A DNA stretch of 64,000 bases from NCBI GenBank assembly GCA_015057555.1, contig SVEC01000003.1:62001-126000 (forward strand). The letters are read 5' to 3'. The position numbers and the translations under genes were made by a program. The notes beneath the pieces are model-generated. The model did not search any database, had not been told where the DNA came from, and saw nothing but the letters and a program-made list of their open reading frames with translations. Position 1 is the first letter of the stretch. Each line of letters begins with the position of its first letter. This DNA is from Lachnospiraceae bacterium (lineage in GTDB: Bacteria > Bacillota > Clostridia > Lachnospirales > Lachnospiraceae). This document shows, piece by piece, positions 26,399-34,751 of this stretch.

Positions 26399-27457
26399 CT
26401 AATCCTTAAACACTTCTAATATTGTATTCACCAGTAAATCATTCTGGCTTGGCTTCATAAAACAGAATCTTATGTATTTGTTGCTAAGCCCCCTTATATT
26501 CTCGCAATTTCTAATGACAATACCCTTTAGGTTGCAGTGCTCCGCAATCTGACCTGCAGTCACATCATCCTTAAGTATCTTAACCAGCATAAAGTTTGCA
26601 GTTGGCTTATAAAGCTTTACGTGCTTGCTAGTGGACATAGCTGATACAATAAGGTTTCTCTCTGTATATATCTGTGAGCAGGACTCCTTGATGTATTTTC
26701 TGTCCTTAAGCATGTCAGTACATACTGCAGCAGTGATGCTTGATATAGGATTTGGTGAGCCGGTTATGCTAAGCACCTTCATATATTCATCGTTTGCCAT
26801 AATACCGTAGGCAAGTCTAAGACCTGGCACTGCAAAGAACTTGCTTGTACTTCTCATAACAGCAATATTATCATAGCTTTCCGCTAAAGGTACAGCTGTA
26901 ATGTCCTGATATTTATCAACAAACTCAATGTACATCTCATCGATTAAGAGGAAGGTATCAAGCTCCTTACAAACCTCAGCCATAGTTTCCATATCATCTC
27001 TGGAAATAATCTGAGAAGTAGGGTTGTTAGGGTTGCCTAGTATAATAAGGTCTAAGGATGAATCTAAATGTGCCACAAAATCTGCTATATCGAACTGGAA
27101 ATCCTTTGACTCATCTAATTCATAATATTCGATATCGCAACCAAACATACTAAGCACCTTTTCGTACTCAGTGAAGGATGGTACAAGCACCATAGCCTTC
27201 TTTGGAGCAAGTAAACCAATAAAGGTTCTAAGTAAATCTGAGGAGCCACTGCCTAAAACAAGCTGATTATCCTTACAACCTGCGTAGCTGGCTATAGATT
27301 TTTTTAGTGCCGGATAATAGTCGTCCGGATATCTAATAACAGCATCGGCGTAGTCTTTGTATGCCTTTTTTACTGATTCTGGAACTCCCATAGGATTGAG
27401 ATTTGAGTTGTAAAGTACCGTATCGTACTGCTCGATTCTAAGTTGATTGTTGCTCAT
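26399..27457 (-). CDS. Aminotransferase class I/II, CobD/HisC-like
   Basis: A 352-residue fold-type I PLP enzyme. LYNSNLNPMGVPESVKKA is close to the start of L-threonine-O-3-phosphate decarboxylase (CobD), and GNPNNPTSQIISRDD, IDEMYIEFVD and the PLP lysine in RSTSKFFAVPGLRLAYG are typical for the CobD/HisC branch. No cobalamin or histidine gene is in the window. Co-transcription with an acyltransferase suggests an amino-alcohol phosphate or amino-sugar product to be acylated. It is the second aminotransferase of this branch in the window, only about 33% alike by eye to the one at 18509. Confidence 0.78.
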   Translation of the reverse strand: MSNNQLRIEQYDTVLYNSNLNPMGVPESVKKAYKDYADAVIRYPDDYYPALKKSIASYAGCKDNQLVLGSGSSDLLRTFIGLLAPKKAMVLVPSFTEYEKVLSMFGCDIEYYELDESKDFQFDIADFVAHLDSSLDLIILGNPNNPTSQIISRDDMETMAEVCKELDTFLLIDEMYIEFVDKYQDITAVPLAESYDNIAVMRSTSKFFAVPGLRLAYGIMANDEYMKVLSITGSPNPISSITAAVCTDMLKDRKYIKESCSQIYTERNLIVSAMSTSKHVKLYKPTANFMLVKILKDDVTAGQIAEHCNLKGIVIRNCENIRGLSNKYIRFCFMKPSQNDLLVNTILEVFKD

Positions 27458-27630
27458 TTGTAGTCCTCCCCCAAATATTTTAAATAAATAGTCTGTTATG
27501 ACTTTAAAAATCTAAAAACTTTTGTTATAATGTACTTTGTGATAAAAGACACATAGTGCACAACTGTATCTTAATTATAACAAAGTGGGTTATAATATCA
27601 AGAAGAAAATTGTGCTTTACTGGAGGAAAA

Positions 27631-30600
27631 ATGAAGGGTATTGTAGAACATTACGCTAAAGGAGAATTCCTGGTCGATAGACCCAAGGTGGAAATCTCAG
27701 AGGAATTCCTAAAATTAAATATAGAATCCGGAACTATGTATGAAGGTAGCTTTCATGTTAGTAGCACTAATGATCATATTATTAAGGCAGTGGTTTATGA
27801 TAGCAGATATATGCTTAGATTTGAGAATCATACCTTCATCAGCAGAAAATTCGATGTAAATTATTCCTTCGATGCTACCTGTCTTGAGCCAGGTAAGAAC
27901 TACAAGGGTCACATTAGTATTATTACTGATGGTGGCGAGTTTAAGATAATGTATGACATCGAGGTTATCCCTCCATGTGTTAAGGTGGGTGACGAGAGAA
28001 TTGATGATTTGTTTAAGTTTGCTTCCTTGGCAGAGAGTAATTGGAATGAGGCTGCCAGAGTTTTCGTAAGGGATGATTTTAAGCGTACATTTATAGAGAA
28101 GGATCCTGCTATTAAGCAGATATATGGCTCACTTATGGAGTCTCAGTCTATTAACCAGGCACTAGAGGAGTTTTTGGTTTATGTTCACAAGAAGCGTGCA
28201 CTTACTCTTTCTGTTGCAAAGGCTAAGATTAATGTTGAGATGCCATCAGAGCTTTCAAAGATTTCTATTAACATTAGTAAGAACACCTGGGGATATACAA
28301 ATTCTACAGTAAGGTCCTTGTGTGACTTTATTATTCCTGCCAGAAAGAATATTACTAATGCAGATTTTGTTGGCAATTTATTTACACTTGATGCTCTTAT
28401 TTCACCTGAGAATATTCCTGAAGGAGTAACATCGGGTAGAATTGTAATTGAGAATATTTACCAGACAATTGAGATAGATATTAATCTGTCTAGACCTAGT
28501 GACAGCAGACCTGTTACTAAGAACCCTAGACAGAGTAATCGTGTTGCCCTCATTAAGAAAAATCAGATTCGTTTGGTTAAGGCATATTTAGATTACCGTA
28601 TGGACAAGATTTTGCTTAGAGAGTACATTTCAAGCTCACTTTTTGCCTTCGATAATTTGGCTAGATATGTGCCGGAGGATGCTATGTATCGTCTGGGCAC
28701 TATGCATATGAATATTATGCAGGGTGAGATAGAGAAGGTTAAGCAGGAGTTTATGCGTATTGAGGCAGATGTGGACAACTCCGTTATGAATAATATGGAA
28801 AAGTGCTACTATGCTTACCTTAAGGCACTTGTGTCAAAAGATAATGAGTCTATAGCAAAGGCTAGGAATCTTATTAAGAGACATTTTAGAACAGAAAATG
28901 ACAAGATGTTCTACTTCTGGCTACTGATGTTTGTGGATGATTCCTATGCTGAGGAGCAGGCAACTCTTTACAAGGAGATTGCAGCTTTATTTGAGGCTGG
29001 CTATAACAGCCCTGTTATGTACCTTGAGCTTTGTGAGATGCTTAACAATAATCCTTTGTTATTCAGAAAGATTGGAAAGCTTGAGACCACAACTATTAGA
29101 TGGGGACTTCGTCACAAGTTTATTTCCGATGAGGTTATAGATGAGTTTATAAGACTTGCCCGTTCCTTTAAGGATTTCGATGTAAAGATTTTTGGTATTA
29201 TGGAGGCTATCTACGATAAGACCAAGAGTACAGAGGTGCTTAAGAGTATTTGCTCTATGCTTATCGGTGCTAATAAGCTGGACACTAAGTATCATCGCTT
29301 CTATAGAGACGCGGTTAATATGTCACTTAAGTTTATAGGACTTAATGAATGCTTTGTGAAAAGTATGAACTTTAGTCGTTACGACCTGATTCCTCAGTCT
29401 GTGCTTATGTACCTTAACTATAAGAATACACTTTCTGAGAATGAGCTGGCATACCTTTATGCAAATGTTATCTATAATCAGGCACAGCATAAAAAGGTTT
29501 ATCATGAGTACTGCACAACTATGCAGGACTTCATGGAGAATATGATTATTAAGGGTAAGGTTAGCGATGATCTTACTGTAATATATGATGAGTTCCTTGA
29601 CCCGGCAAATGTTAGCCCACTTTACGCAGGAAAGCTGATTAATATCATCTTTAGACGTAAGATAGTGTGCTTCAACAAGGGTGTAAGAGCGGTTATTGTA
29701 ACCCATAGGGAGCTTGAGAAGGAACAGAGAGTACCTATAGTAAATGGTGAAGCCTATGTTGAGATTCTTTCTAACACAGCATCCATTATCTTCGAGGATG
29801 GTGATGGAAATAGATACGCAGGCTCTATTCCATACCGATTAGAGAGAATAGTTGATGAGAAGGCATACCTTGATATTTGCTGTAGATACAGTCCGAGAGA
29901 TTATCGAGTTCTTCTTCACAACTACGAGAAGCTTGGTGACTTCACATACAAGAATGCTGCAGAAGTAAATGCTGCTAGAGATATAGTTAACTGCGAGCAG
30001 ATTTCCTATGACTACAAACAGCAGGCATATTTAAATATTATTGAGTACTATCATGAGAACCTTGATGCAGACGTTCTCACAAAGTACCTTGGAAAGCTTG
30101 ATATTGAATACCTTAACCATGCAAATGCCAGAACTCTTATAGCTTACATGGTTGATATGAATCTCTATGACAAGGCCTTCCAGGCAGTTAAGCTTTACGG
30201 TTTTGATGAGATTGATACGGAGGAGCTTTACTCACTGGCTGACTATGGTGTGGCAGATTCAAATGGCTTCCTAAATGAGGACCTTATGTCAATCTGTGTT
30301 CACCTTTATAAGATGGGTAAGGTCAATGAGCGTATACTGATTTATATTATCAATAACTTTAAGGGTGACCTTGAGGAGCTGGCAGCATTGTTTAAGACAG
30401 CTCGAAATAGAGTTAAGGATGTATCCTTCTTAGCAGAGAATACATTAGCTCAGATGATGTTTGCAATGGGTAATGTTGAGTACATTTACGATATATTTAC
30501 TGCTTATTATGGTGGACGAAGCAGAGGTCTTGTAATTAAAGCCTTCCTTCGTTATGCAGCTAACAATTATCTCATTAAAGATGCTCAGACACCAGGTAGT

Positions 30601-31203
30601 ATCTTTGATTGTCTCTACCTTGAGATTATGAAGGGCAATATAGATGATGAGATTTCTAAGATGGCGCTCTTGTCACATTTTAGTAAGCTGGATAGATATA
30701 CTGAGGACCAAAGAGCTTGGATTAGCGATGCGGTTGGAAAGTTTATGGATGCTGGTAAGCTGTTACCATTCTACAAGAGCTTTAAGACCTTCGTTAAGCT
30801 TCCACAGGATGTATTCCTTAAGACCTATCTTATATTTAAGAGCGACCCAGGCAAGCAGGTAACTGTTAAGTTTGCCTTCGATACCGGCTCTAGACAGAAC
30901 TTGTCCTATAAGACAGAGCGTATAGATGAGATGATTCCAGGTATGTACGTTAAGGAATTTGTTATATTCCATGGCGAGCGTTTGGTTTACACCATCGAGG
31001 ATGACATCGAAGGAACATCATACGTGGTTGAAAGCGAAACTCTTAAGACTAAATCCTTCAACCGTAAGGATAGAAGTCGTTTCGAGGTTATTAACAGTAT
31101 GCTTGTTAATCAAGAGATGCGTGAGGACAATCAGCTCTTAGAGACATTGGATGTATATCTTAATACAGTGCATCTGTTTGAAGAAAATTTGAAGATATTG
31201 TAA
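27631..31203 (+). CDS. DUF5717 family large conserved protein
   Basis: A 1190-residue protein that I recognise as the DUF5717 type, conserved in Lachnospiraceae; function unknown. There is no signal peptide and no obvious membrane segment. The N-terminal 170 residues look like beta-sandwich modules (IESGTMYEGSFHVSSTNDH, HISIITDGGEFKIMYDIEV), followed by a long helical region of repeat-like character (residues 330-1000) and a beta-rich C-terminus (VTVKFAFDTGSRQNLSY). ATG at 27631 follows GGAGG. Two TATAAT hexamers lie at 27526 and 27591, but neither has a good -35. It is the first gene of a tight operon with three other large proteins. Confidence 0.8.
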   Translation: MKGIVEHYAKGEFLVDRPKVEISEEFLKLNIESGTMYEGSFHVSSTNDHIIKAVVYDSRYMLRFENHTFISRKFDVNYSFDATCLEPGKNYKGHISIITDGGEFKIMYDIEVIPPCVKVGDERIDDLFKFASLAESNWNEAARVFVRDDFKRTFIEKDPAIKQIYGSLMESQSINQALEEFLVYVHKKRALTLSVAKAKINVEMPSELSKISINISKNTWGYTNSTVRSLCDFIIPARKNITNADFVGNLFTLDALISPENIPEGVTSGRIVIENIYQTIEIDINLSRPSDSRPVTKNPRQSNRVALIKKNQIRLVKAYLDYRMDKILLREYISSSLFAFDNLARYVPEDAMYRLGTMHMNIMQGEIEKVKQEFMRIEADVDNSVMNNMEKCYYAYLKALVSKDNESIAKARNLIKRHFRTENDKMFYFWLLMFVDDSYAEEQATLYKEIAALFEAGYNSPVMYLELCEMLNNNPLLFRKIGKLETTTIRWGLRHKFISDEVIDEFIRLARSFKDFDVKIFGIMEAIYDKTKSTEVLKSICSMLIGANKLDTKYHRFYRDAVNMSLKFIGLNECFVKSMNFSRYDLIPQSVLMYLNYKNTLSENELAYLYANVIYNQAQHKKVYHEYCTTMQDFMENMIIKGKVSDDLTVIYDEFLDPANVSPLYAGKLINIIFRRKIVCFNKGVRAVIVTHRELEKEQRVPIVNGEAYVEILSNTASIIFEDGDGNRYAGSIPYRLERIVDEKAYLDICCRYSPRDYRVLLHNYEKLGDFTYKNAAEVNAARDIVNCEQISYDYKQQAYLNIIEYYHENLDADVLTKYLGKLDIEYLNHANARTLIAYMVDMNLYDKAFQAVKLYGFDEIDTEELYSLADYGVADSNGFLNEDLMSICVHLYKMGKVNERILIYIINNFKGDLEELAALFKTARNRVKDVSFLAENTLAQMMFAMGNVEYIYDIFTAYYGGRSRGLVIKAFLRYAANNYLIKDAQTPGSIFDCLYLEIMKGNIDDEISKMALLSHFSKLDRYTEDQRAWISDAVGKFMDAGKLLPFYKSFKTFVKLPQDVFLKTYLIFKSDPGKQVTVKFAFDTGSRQNLSYKTERIDEMIPGMYVKEFVIFHGERLVYTIEDDIEGTSYVVESETLKTKSFNRKDRSRFEVINSMLVNQEMREDNQLLETLDVYLNTVHLFEENLKIL

Positions 31204-31207
31204 TACA

Positions 31208-31227
31208 GATTCCCGCAGTGGGGAATC
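31208..31227 (+). other. Small hairpin between DUF5717 and DUF5716 genes
   Basis: GATTCCC and GGGGAATC around GCAGT, just downstream of the DUF5717 stop. No T-tract follows, so it is more likely a message-stabilising or processing hairpin than a terminator. Confidence 0.4.
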
Positions 31228-31265
31228 GTCCGGATAACAAAATAGATACACATAGGAGGCAGTTT

Positions 31266-32519
31266 ATGGCAGAAGCGTATTATATAGGCATGGATCTCAG
31301 TGCAGATTCAACCCAGATAAGCTTTTATAATGATATAAAGCGTGAGCCTGAGACCGTTAACCAATTAAATAACAAGGAAACATATATGATGCCTAATATC
31401 CTGTTCTATAGTCAGGAGACAGGTGATTGGTATGTTGGTTCTGAAGCCTCTGAGGCTAGATTCAAGGAGAAGGGTATTGTCCTTGATGAGCTTTACAGAA
31501 ATGCAGGTAGTGAGGAAATTGTAGAGGTTGCAGGTATGAAATATACCTATCGTCAGCTTTTTCTACGAATGCTTAAGATGCATGTGGATTCCTTTTTGTA
31601 CAGATACGAGGGTGCTACAGTTAAGAAGCTGGTTATCACCATACCTGAGTATAGTAAGGAGCTATTTAGAGTTGTTGCAAAGTTCTATAAGGAGCTTGGC
31701 GTTCCACGGGAATGTGTGGAAATTACAAGTCATTTGGATAGTGGGCTTTATTATATTTTCAATCAGAACAGTGAGCTAAGAACAAATAGTGTTGCTTTGT
31801 TTGACTACAGTACAGAGGGACTTAACTATTATCGTATAGATATATCCAAGGGCAAGGATCCGGAGACTATAACTGTAACCCATGAGGATTACACAGAGAT
31901 GTTTAATATCTCACTTTTTGGTAATGATAATCTTCTTATGGATTCTACCTTTGCAAAGATTGCAGACCAGGAGATGAAGAAGACTTACATTTCAGCTGTA
32001 TTCCTTACAGGTCTTGGCTTTTCTGAGAAGTGGATGAATAAGTCTAGAAATATACTCTGTCAGGGCAGAAGAGTTTTTGCAGGACAGAATATTTACACCA
32101 AGGGTGCCTGCTACAAGGCAGTTGGCGGTGAGTATGAGGAGTTCTACAAAAAGTATTTTGTAGAGACCAAGGAGAATGTTATCTTTGATGTTGGTATTAG
32201 TGCTGCTGAGGAGGATGGGGAATTTATTCCTATAGCCTACGGTGGACGCCAGTGGTATAACATTCACGGTATGATAAAGGTTATACTTGACGATACAGAT
32301 AGTATTACTCTGGTTTACAAGAGTAGAAAGAGTGATAAGGAAGTTAGGGAAACTGTTAAGCTTCATGGTATTCCAAAGAGACCTAACAAGACCTCTAAGT
32401 TTTCTATAGAAGTTGAATTTGAGAACCCTAATAAGGGAGCAGTAATCATTAAGGATGTTGGATTTGGAAAGCTTTTCCCAACCACCAACAAGGTTTATCG
32501 TAAGGAGTTTGAGGTTTAA
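31266..32519 (+). CDS. DUF5716 family protein, possibly an actin/Hsp70-fold ATPase
   Basis: A 417-residue protein of the DUF5716 type. Several blocks look like the actin/Hsp70 ATPase core: YYIGMDLSADSTQISFY at the N-terminus (phosphate-1 like), SVALFDYSTEGLNYYRIDI at about residue 178 (phosphate-2 like), and AVFLTGLGFSEKWMN at about residue 245 (adenosine-like). FAGQNIYTKGACYKA resembles the activated-Hsp70 C-terminal block (xxGAAxxA). This fold assignment is my inference. ATG at 31266 has AGGAGG upstream. Its stop overlaps the next start in TAATG, so the next gene is translationally coupled. Confidence 0.75.
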   Translation: MAEAYYIGMDLSADSTQISFYNDIKREPETVNQLNNKETYMMPNILFYSQETGDWYVGSEASEARFKEKGIVLDELYRNAGSEEIVEVAGMKYTYRQLFLRMLKMHVDSFLYRYEGATVKKLVITIPEYSKELFRVVAKFYKELGVPRECVEITSHLDSGLYYIFNQNSELRTNSVALFDYSTEGLNYYRIDISKGKDPETITVTHEDYTEMFNISLFGNDNLLMDSTFAKIADQEMKKTYISAVFLTGLGFSEKWMNKSRNILCQGRRVFAGQNIYTKGACYKAVGGEYEEFYKKYFVETKENVIFDVGISAAEEDGEFIPIAYGGRQWYNIHGMIKVILDDTDSITLVYKSRKSDKEVRETVKLHGIPKRPNKTSKFSIEVEFENPNKGAVIIKDVGFGKLFPTTNKVYRKEFEV

Positions 32520-33352
32520 TGTCAAAGGTTATATTATGTACAACTAAAGAGGCATCACATCCATTCATATTTCTTAACACTAAGATGGAGGTCAATAATT
32601 ACGAGGAGCTGTGTTTTTATATTTATAACAACACAGTGCTTATAAGCAAGTCTTCTCTTTCTGACAAGCTTTTTGATTGGATTAGAGATGAGATTGGTAT
32701 GCCAGAACTAGCTGCAAAGCTGGTAGCATTGTCCAATAAGACCTTGTTTGCTCAGGACCTTCTAGTGGAAATCCTTAATGCTGGGGATTATTATGAGCCT
32801 GAGGAGATTAAGACCTATGTGGAGGCTTGGAATAAGTATCGTAAGCTTTCGGCAAGCCAAAGAAAGAAACTCAAGGCAGATGGATATCTTGGCTACAGAA
32901 GATATATTAAGGCGGCATCTATTTATGATGATATTATCGAGAATAGAAGTGAGCTTTTAGATAGAGTATTTATGGGCAATGTTTATCACAATAGAGCTGT
33001 GGCAGCTGCCAACAATCTAGATGTTGAGGATGCTAAGAATTATTTTCTTAAGGCTTACGAGCTTAACAATAATGAGGAATCCTTAAAGGGCTACTTTATG
33101 GTTTTCGCTTCACAGAATGATTCTATTACCATTAAGCAGGAGATGAGAAAGTACGAGCTTGGTGATGATAACTTCGAGAACCTTATGCTGGAAATCGGTG
33201 ATGCTAATGATGATGTTAGAGAGATGACCATCTATTCTATGCTCCAGAGAGCTGTCTACAATCGTATGAACAAGGATATGATAGATTACGACAAGCGTAT
33301 GGATATAATATTAGGCCAATTAAAGGATGAGTTTAGAGAGCAGGCGATTTAA
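32519..33352 (+). CDS. Helical-repeat (TPR-like) protein of the DUF5717/DUF5716 operon
   Basis: A 277-residue soluble protein without signal peptide. DRVFMGNVYHNRAVAAANNL followed by DVEDAKNYFLKAYELNNNEE is a good TPR-like helix pair at about residues 150-190. The N-terminal half has no recognised domain. Its start overlaps the stop of DUF5716 and its own stop overlaps the next start, both in TAATG. Such a coupled arrangement suggests subunits of one complex. I do not know its function. Confidence 0.72.
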   Translation: MSKVILCTTKEASHPFIFLNTKMEVNNYEELCFYIYNNTVLISKSSLSDKLFDWIRDEIGMPELAAKLVALSNKTLFAQDLLVEILNAGDYYEPEEIKTYVEAWNKYRKLSASQRKKLKADGYLGYRRYIKAASIYDDIIENRSELLDRVFMGNVYHNRAVAAANNLDVEDAKNYFLKAYELNNNEESLKGYFMVFASQNDSITIKQEMRKYELGDDNFENLMLEIGDANDDVREMTIYSMLQRAVYNRMNKDMIDYDKRMDIILGQLKDEFREQAI

Positions 33353-34728
33353 TGGGTTTATTTGATAAATTTAAGGCTTATCTCAATGAAGAAGACCCAG
33401 AGGATAGTGAAGAGCAGTTAGTAGAAAATATCAAGGCAAAAAGATTATGGTTCACTGAAAATGCTTCACCTGATAGCTATGAGGATGAAGAGGACGAGGA
33501 CCTAGATGATCTTGATGAGGCTCAGGGTGAGAGTGAGAAGCCGGCTAAAAAATTCACTTGGGGTGCCAAGCTTAAAAATATGATAGCTTCGGTGTCCAAG
33601 AATAAGGATGGCGTTAATATGGATGATGAGGACGTGCTGGAAGAGGTGCGCCAAACAAAAACTATTAATGCTGAGATTAAAGCTGTTCAGGATTTCTGTG
33701 AACAGCTTGTTGATGTGTCCTACCATATGGAGGACTTGAAAAAGGAGTACAAGGTGGTTACCAGTTATCTTACAGATATACAGAGGATAGAGGAGCTGCC
33801 TATAGATATAGCTACAGAGCTGATAGATACTGCAAAACGCATAGAGATGCTTGATAAGAACAGACATACATATCTGCAGTCTGAGAATTTGCTTTCTATG
33901 GAGCAGTTTAAGACCATATCGAGATTAGAGGATGAGGTGGTTGATACCGTAAGGACTCTTAATGAGATGGAGCATAGAGATTCTATGCTTAAAAATGATA
34001 TGGGTCACCTAGAGGGAGAAAAGGAATCCCTAAAGTATCGTCGCAGAGATTGTGCCGTGGGAATCGATAGACTTAGAGCAGTACTAGGAACTGTGCTGAT
34101 GTTGTTTTTAGTTACAGCTATGGGAGTAATCTGGTATGGCCTTACCACCAGAGAAAATGTTACTATTCCCGCTCTTGTTATAGGAGCTATAGTTATGATT
34201 GTATTTGCAGCCTGCTATGCAAAGTATATTGACTATAAGGTTGAGATTAAGGAGTCAGATGCAAAGGTTAAAAGAGCAATATCTCTTCTTAATAAGGTTA
34301 AGGCAAAATACATTAATAACAGAAGTACCCTAGAGTACATTTACGAAAAATACGGTGTTAATTCCGCAAAGGAATTAGAATATATGTGGGTACAATACGA
34401 TACTATGAACAAGGACGCTAGGAGATATTCTCAGGCTAATAATGATTTTCGAGTCTACTGCGACCAGCTGGTGAAGAGACTTACAAGTATAGGAGTAAAG
34501 GATCCACTGGTTTGGCCTAAGCAGACAAATGCTCTTATAGATAGGCGTGAGATGGTAGAGATTAAGCATAGCTTAAATCTCCGTCGACAGAGTATTAGAG
34601 ACAAGCTGGCAACCTGTGAAAAGATTGCAGACAATGCAAAGATTGCCATCAAGGCTTCTGTGGAGCTTAACCCTGCTTTAGAGAGCTTTGTAAGAGAGAT
34701 ATTAACACCATTTAAGGTGAAGATGTAG
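33352..34728 (+). CDS. Coiled-coil protein with a central pair of TM helices
   Basis: A 458-residue protein. The N-terminal 60 residues are very acidic (YEDEEDEDLDDLDEAQGE). Residues 100-235 and 305-430 are predicted long coiled coils, separated by two membrane helices at about 243-263 and 270-290 (VLMLFLVTAMGVIWYGL and IPALVIGAIVMIVFAACYA). It would place the products of this operon at the membrane. The start overlaps the stop of the TPR-like gene. It is followed after 23 bases by valS, so the operon may run into valS. Family unknown to me. Confidence 0.72.
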   Translation: MGLFDKFKAYLNEEDPEDSEEQLVENIKAKRLWFTENASPDSYEDEEDEDLDDLDEAQGESEKPAKKFTWGAKLKNMIASVSKNKDGVNMDDEDVLEEVRQTKTINAEIKAVQDFCEQLVDVSYHMEDLKKEYKVVTSYLTDIQRIEELPIDIATELIDTAKRIEMLDKNRHTYLQSENLLSMEQFKTISRLEDEVVDTVRTLNEMEHRDSMLKNDMGHLEGEKESLKYRRRDCAVGIDRLRAVLGTVLMLFLVTAMGVIWYGLTTRENVTIPALVIGAIVMIVFAACYAKYIDYKVEIKESDAKVKRAISLLNKVKAKYINNRSTLEYIYEKYGVNSAKELEYMWVQYDTMNKDARRYSQANNDFRVYCDQLVKRLTSIGVKDPLVWPKQTNALIDRREMVEIKHSLNLRRQSIRDKLATCEKIADNAKIAIKASVELNPALESFVREILTPFKVKM

Positions 34729-34751
34729 ATATATTGGAGGATTTAAATATT

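Noticed and set aside
34729-34751. T-box riboswitch before valS
   Set aside because: Only 23 bases separate valS from the upstream gene, too short for a T-box leader.
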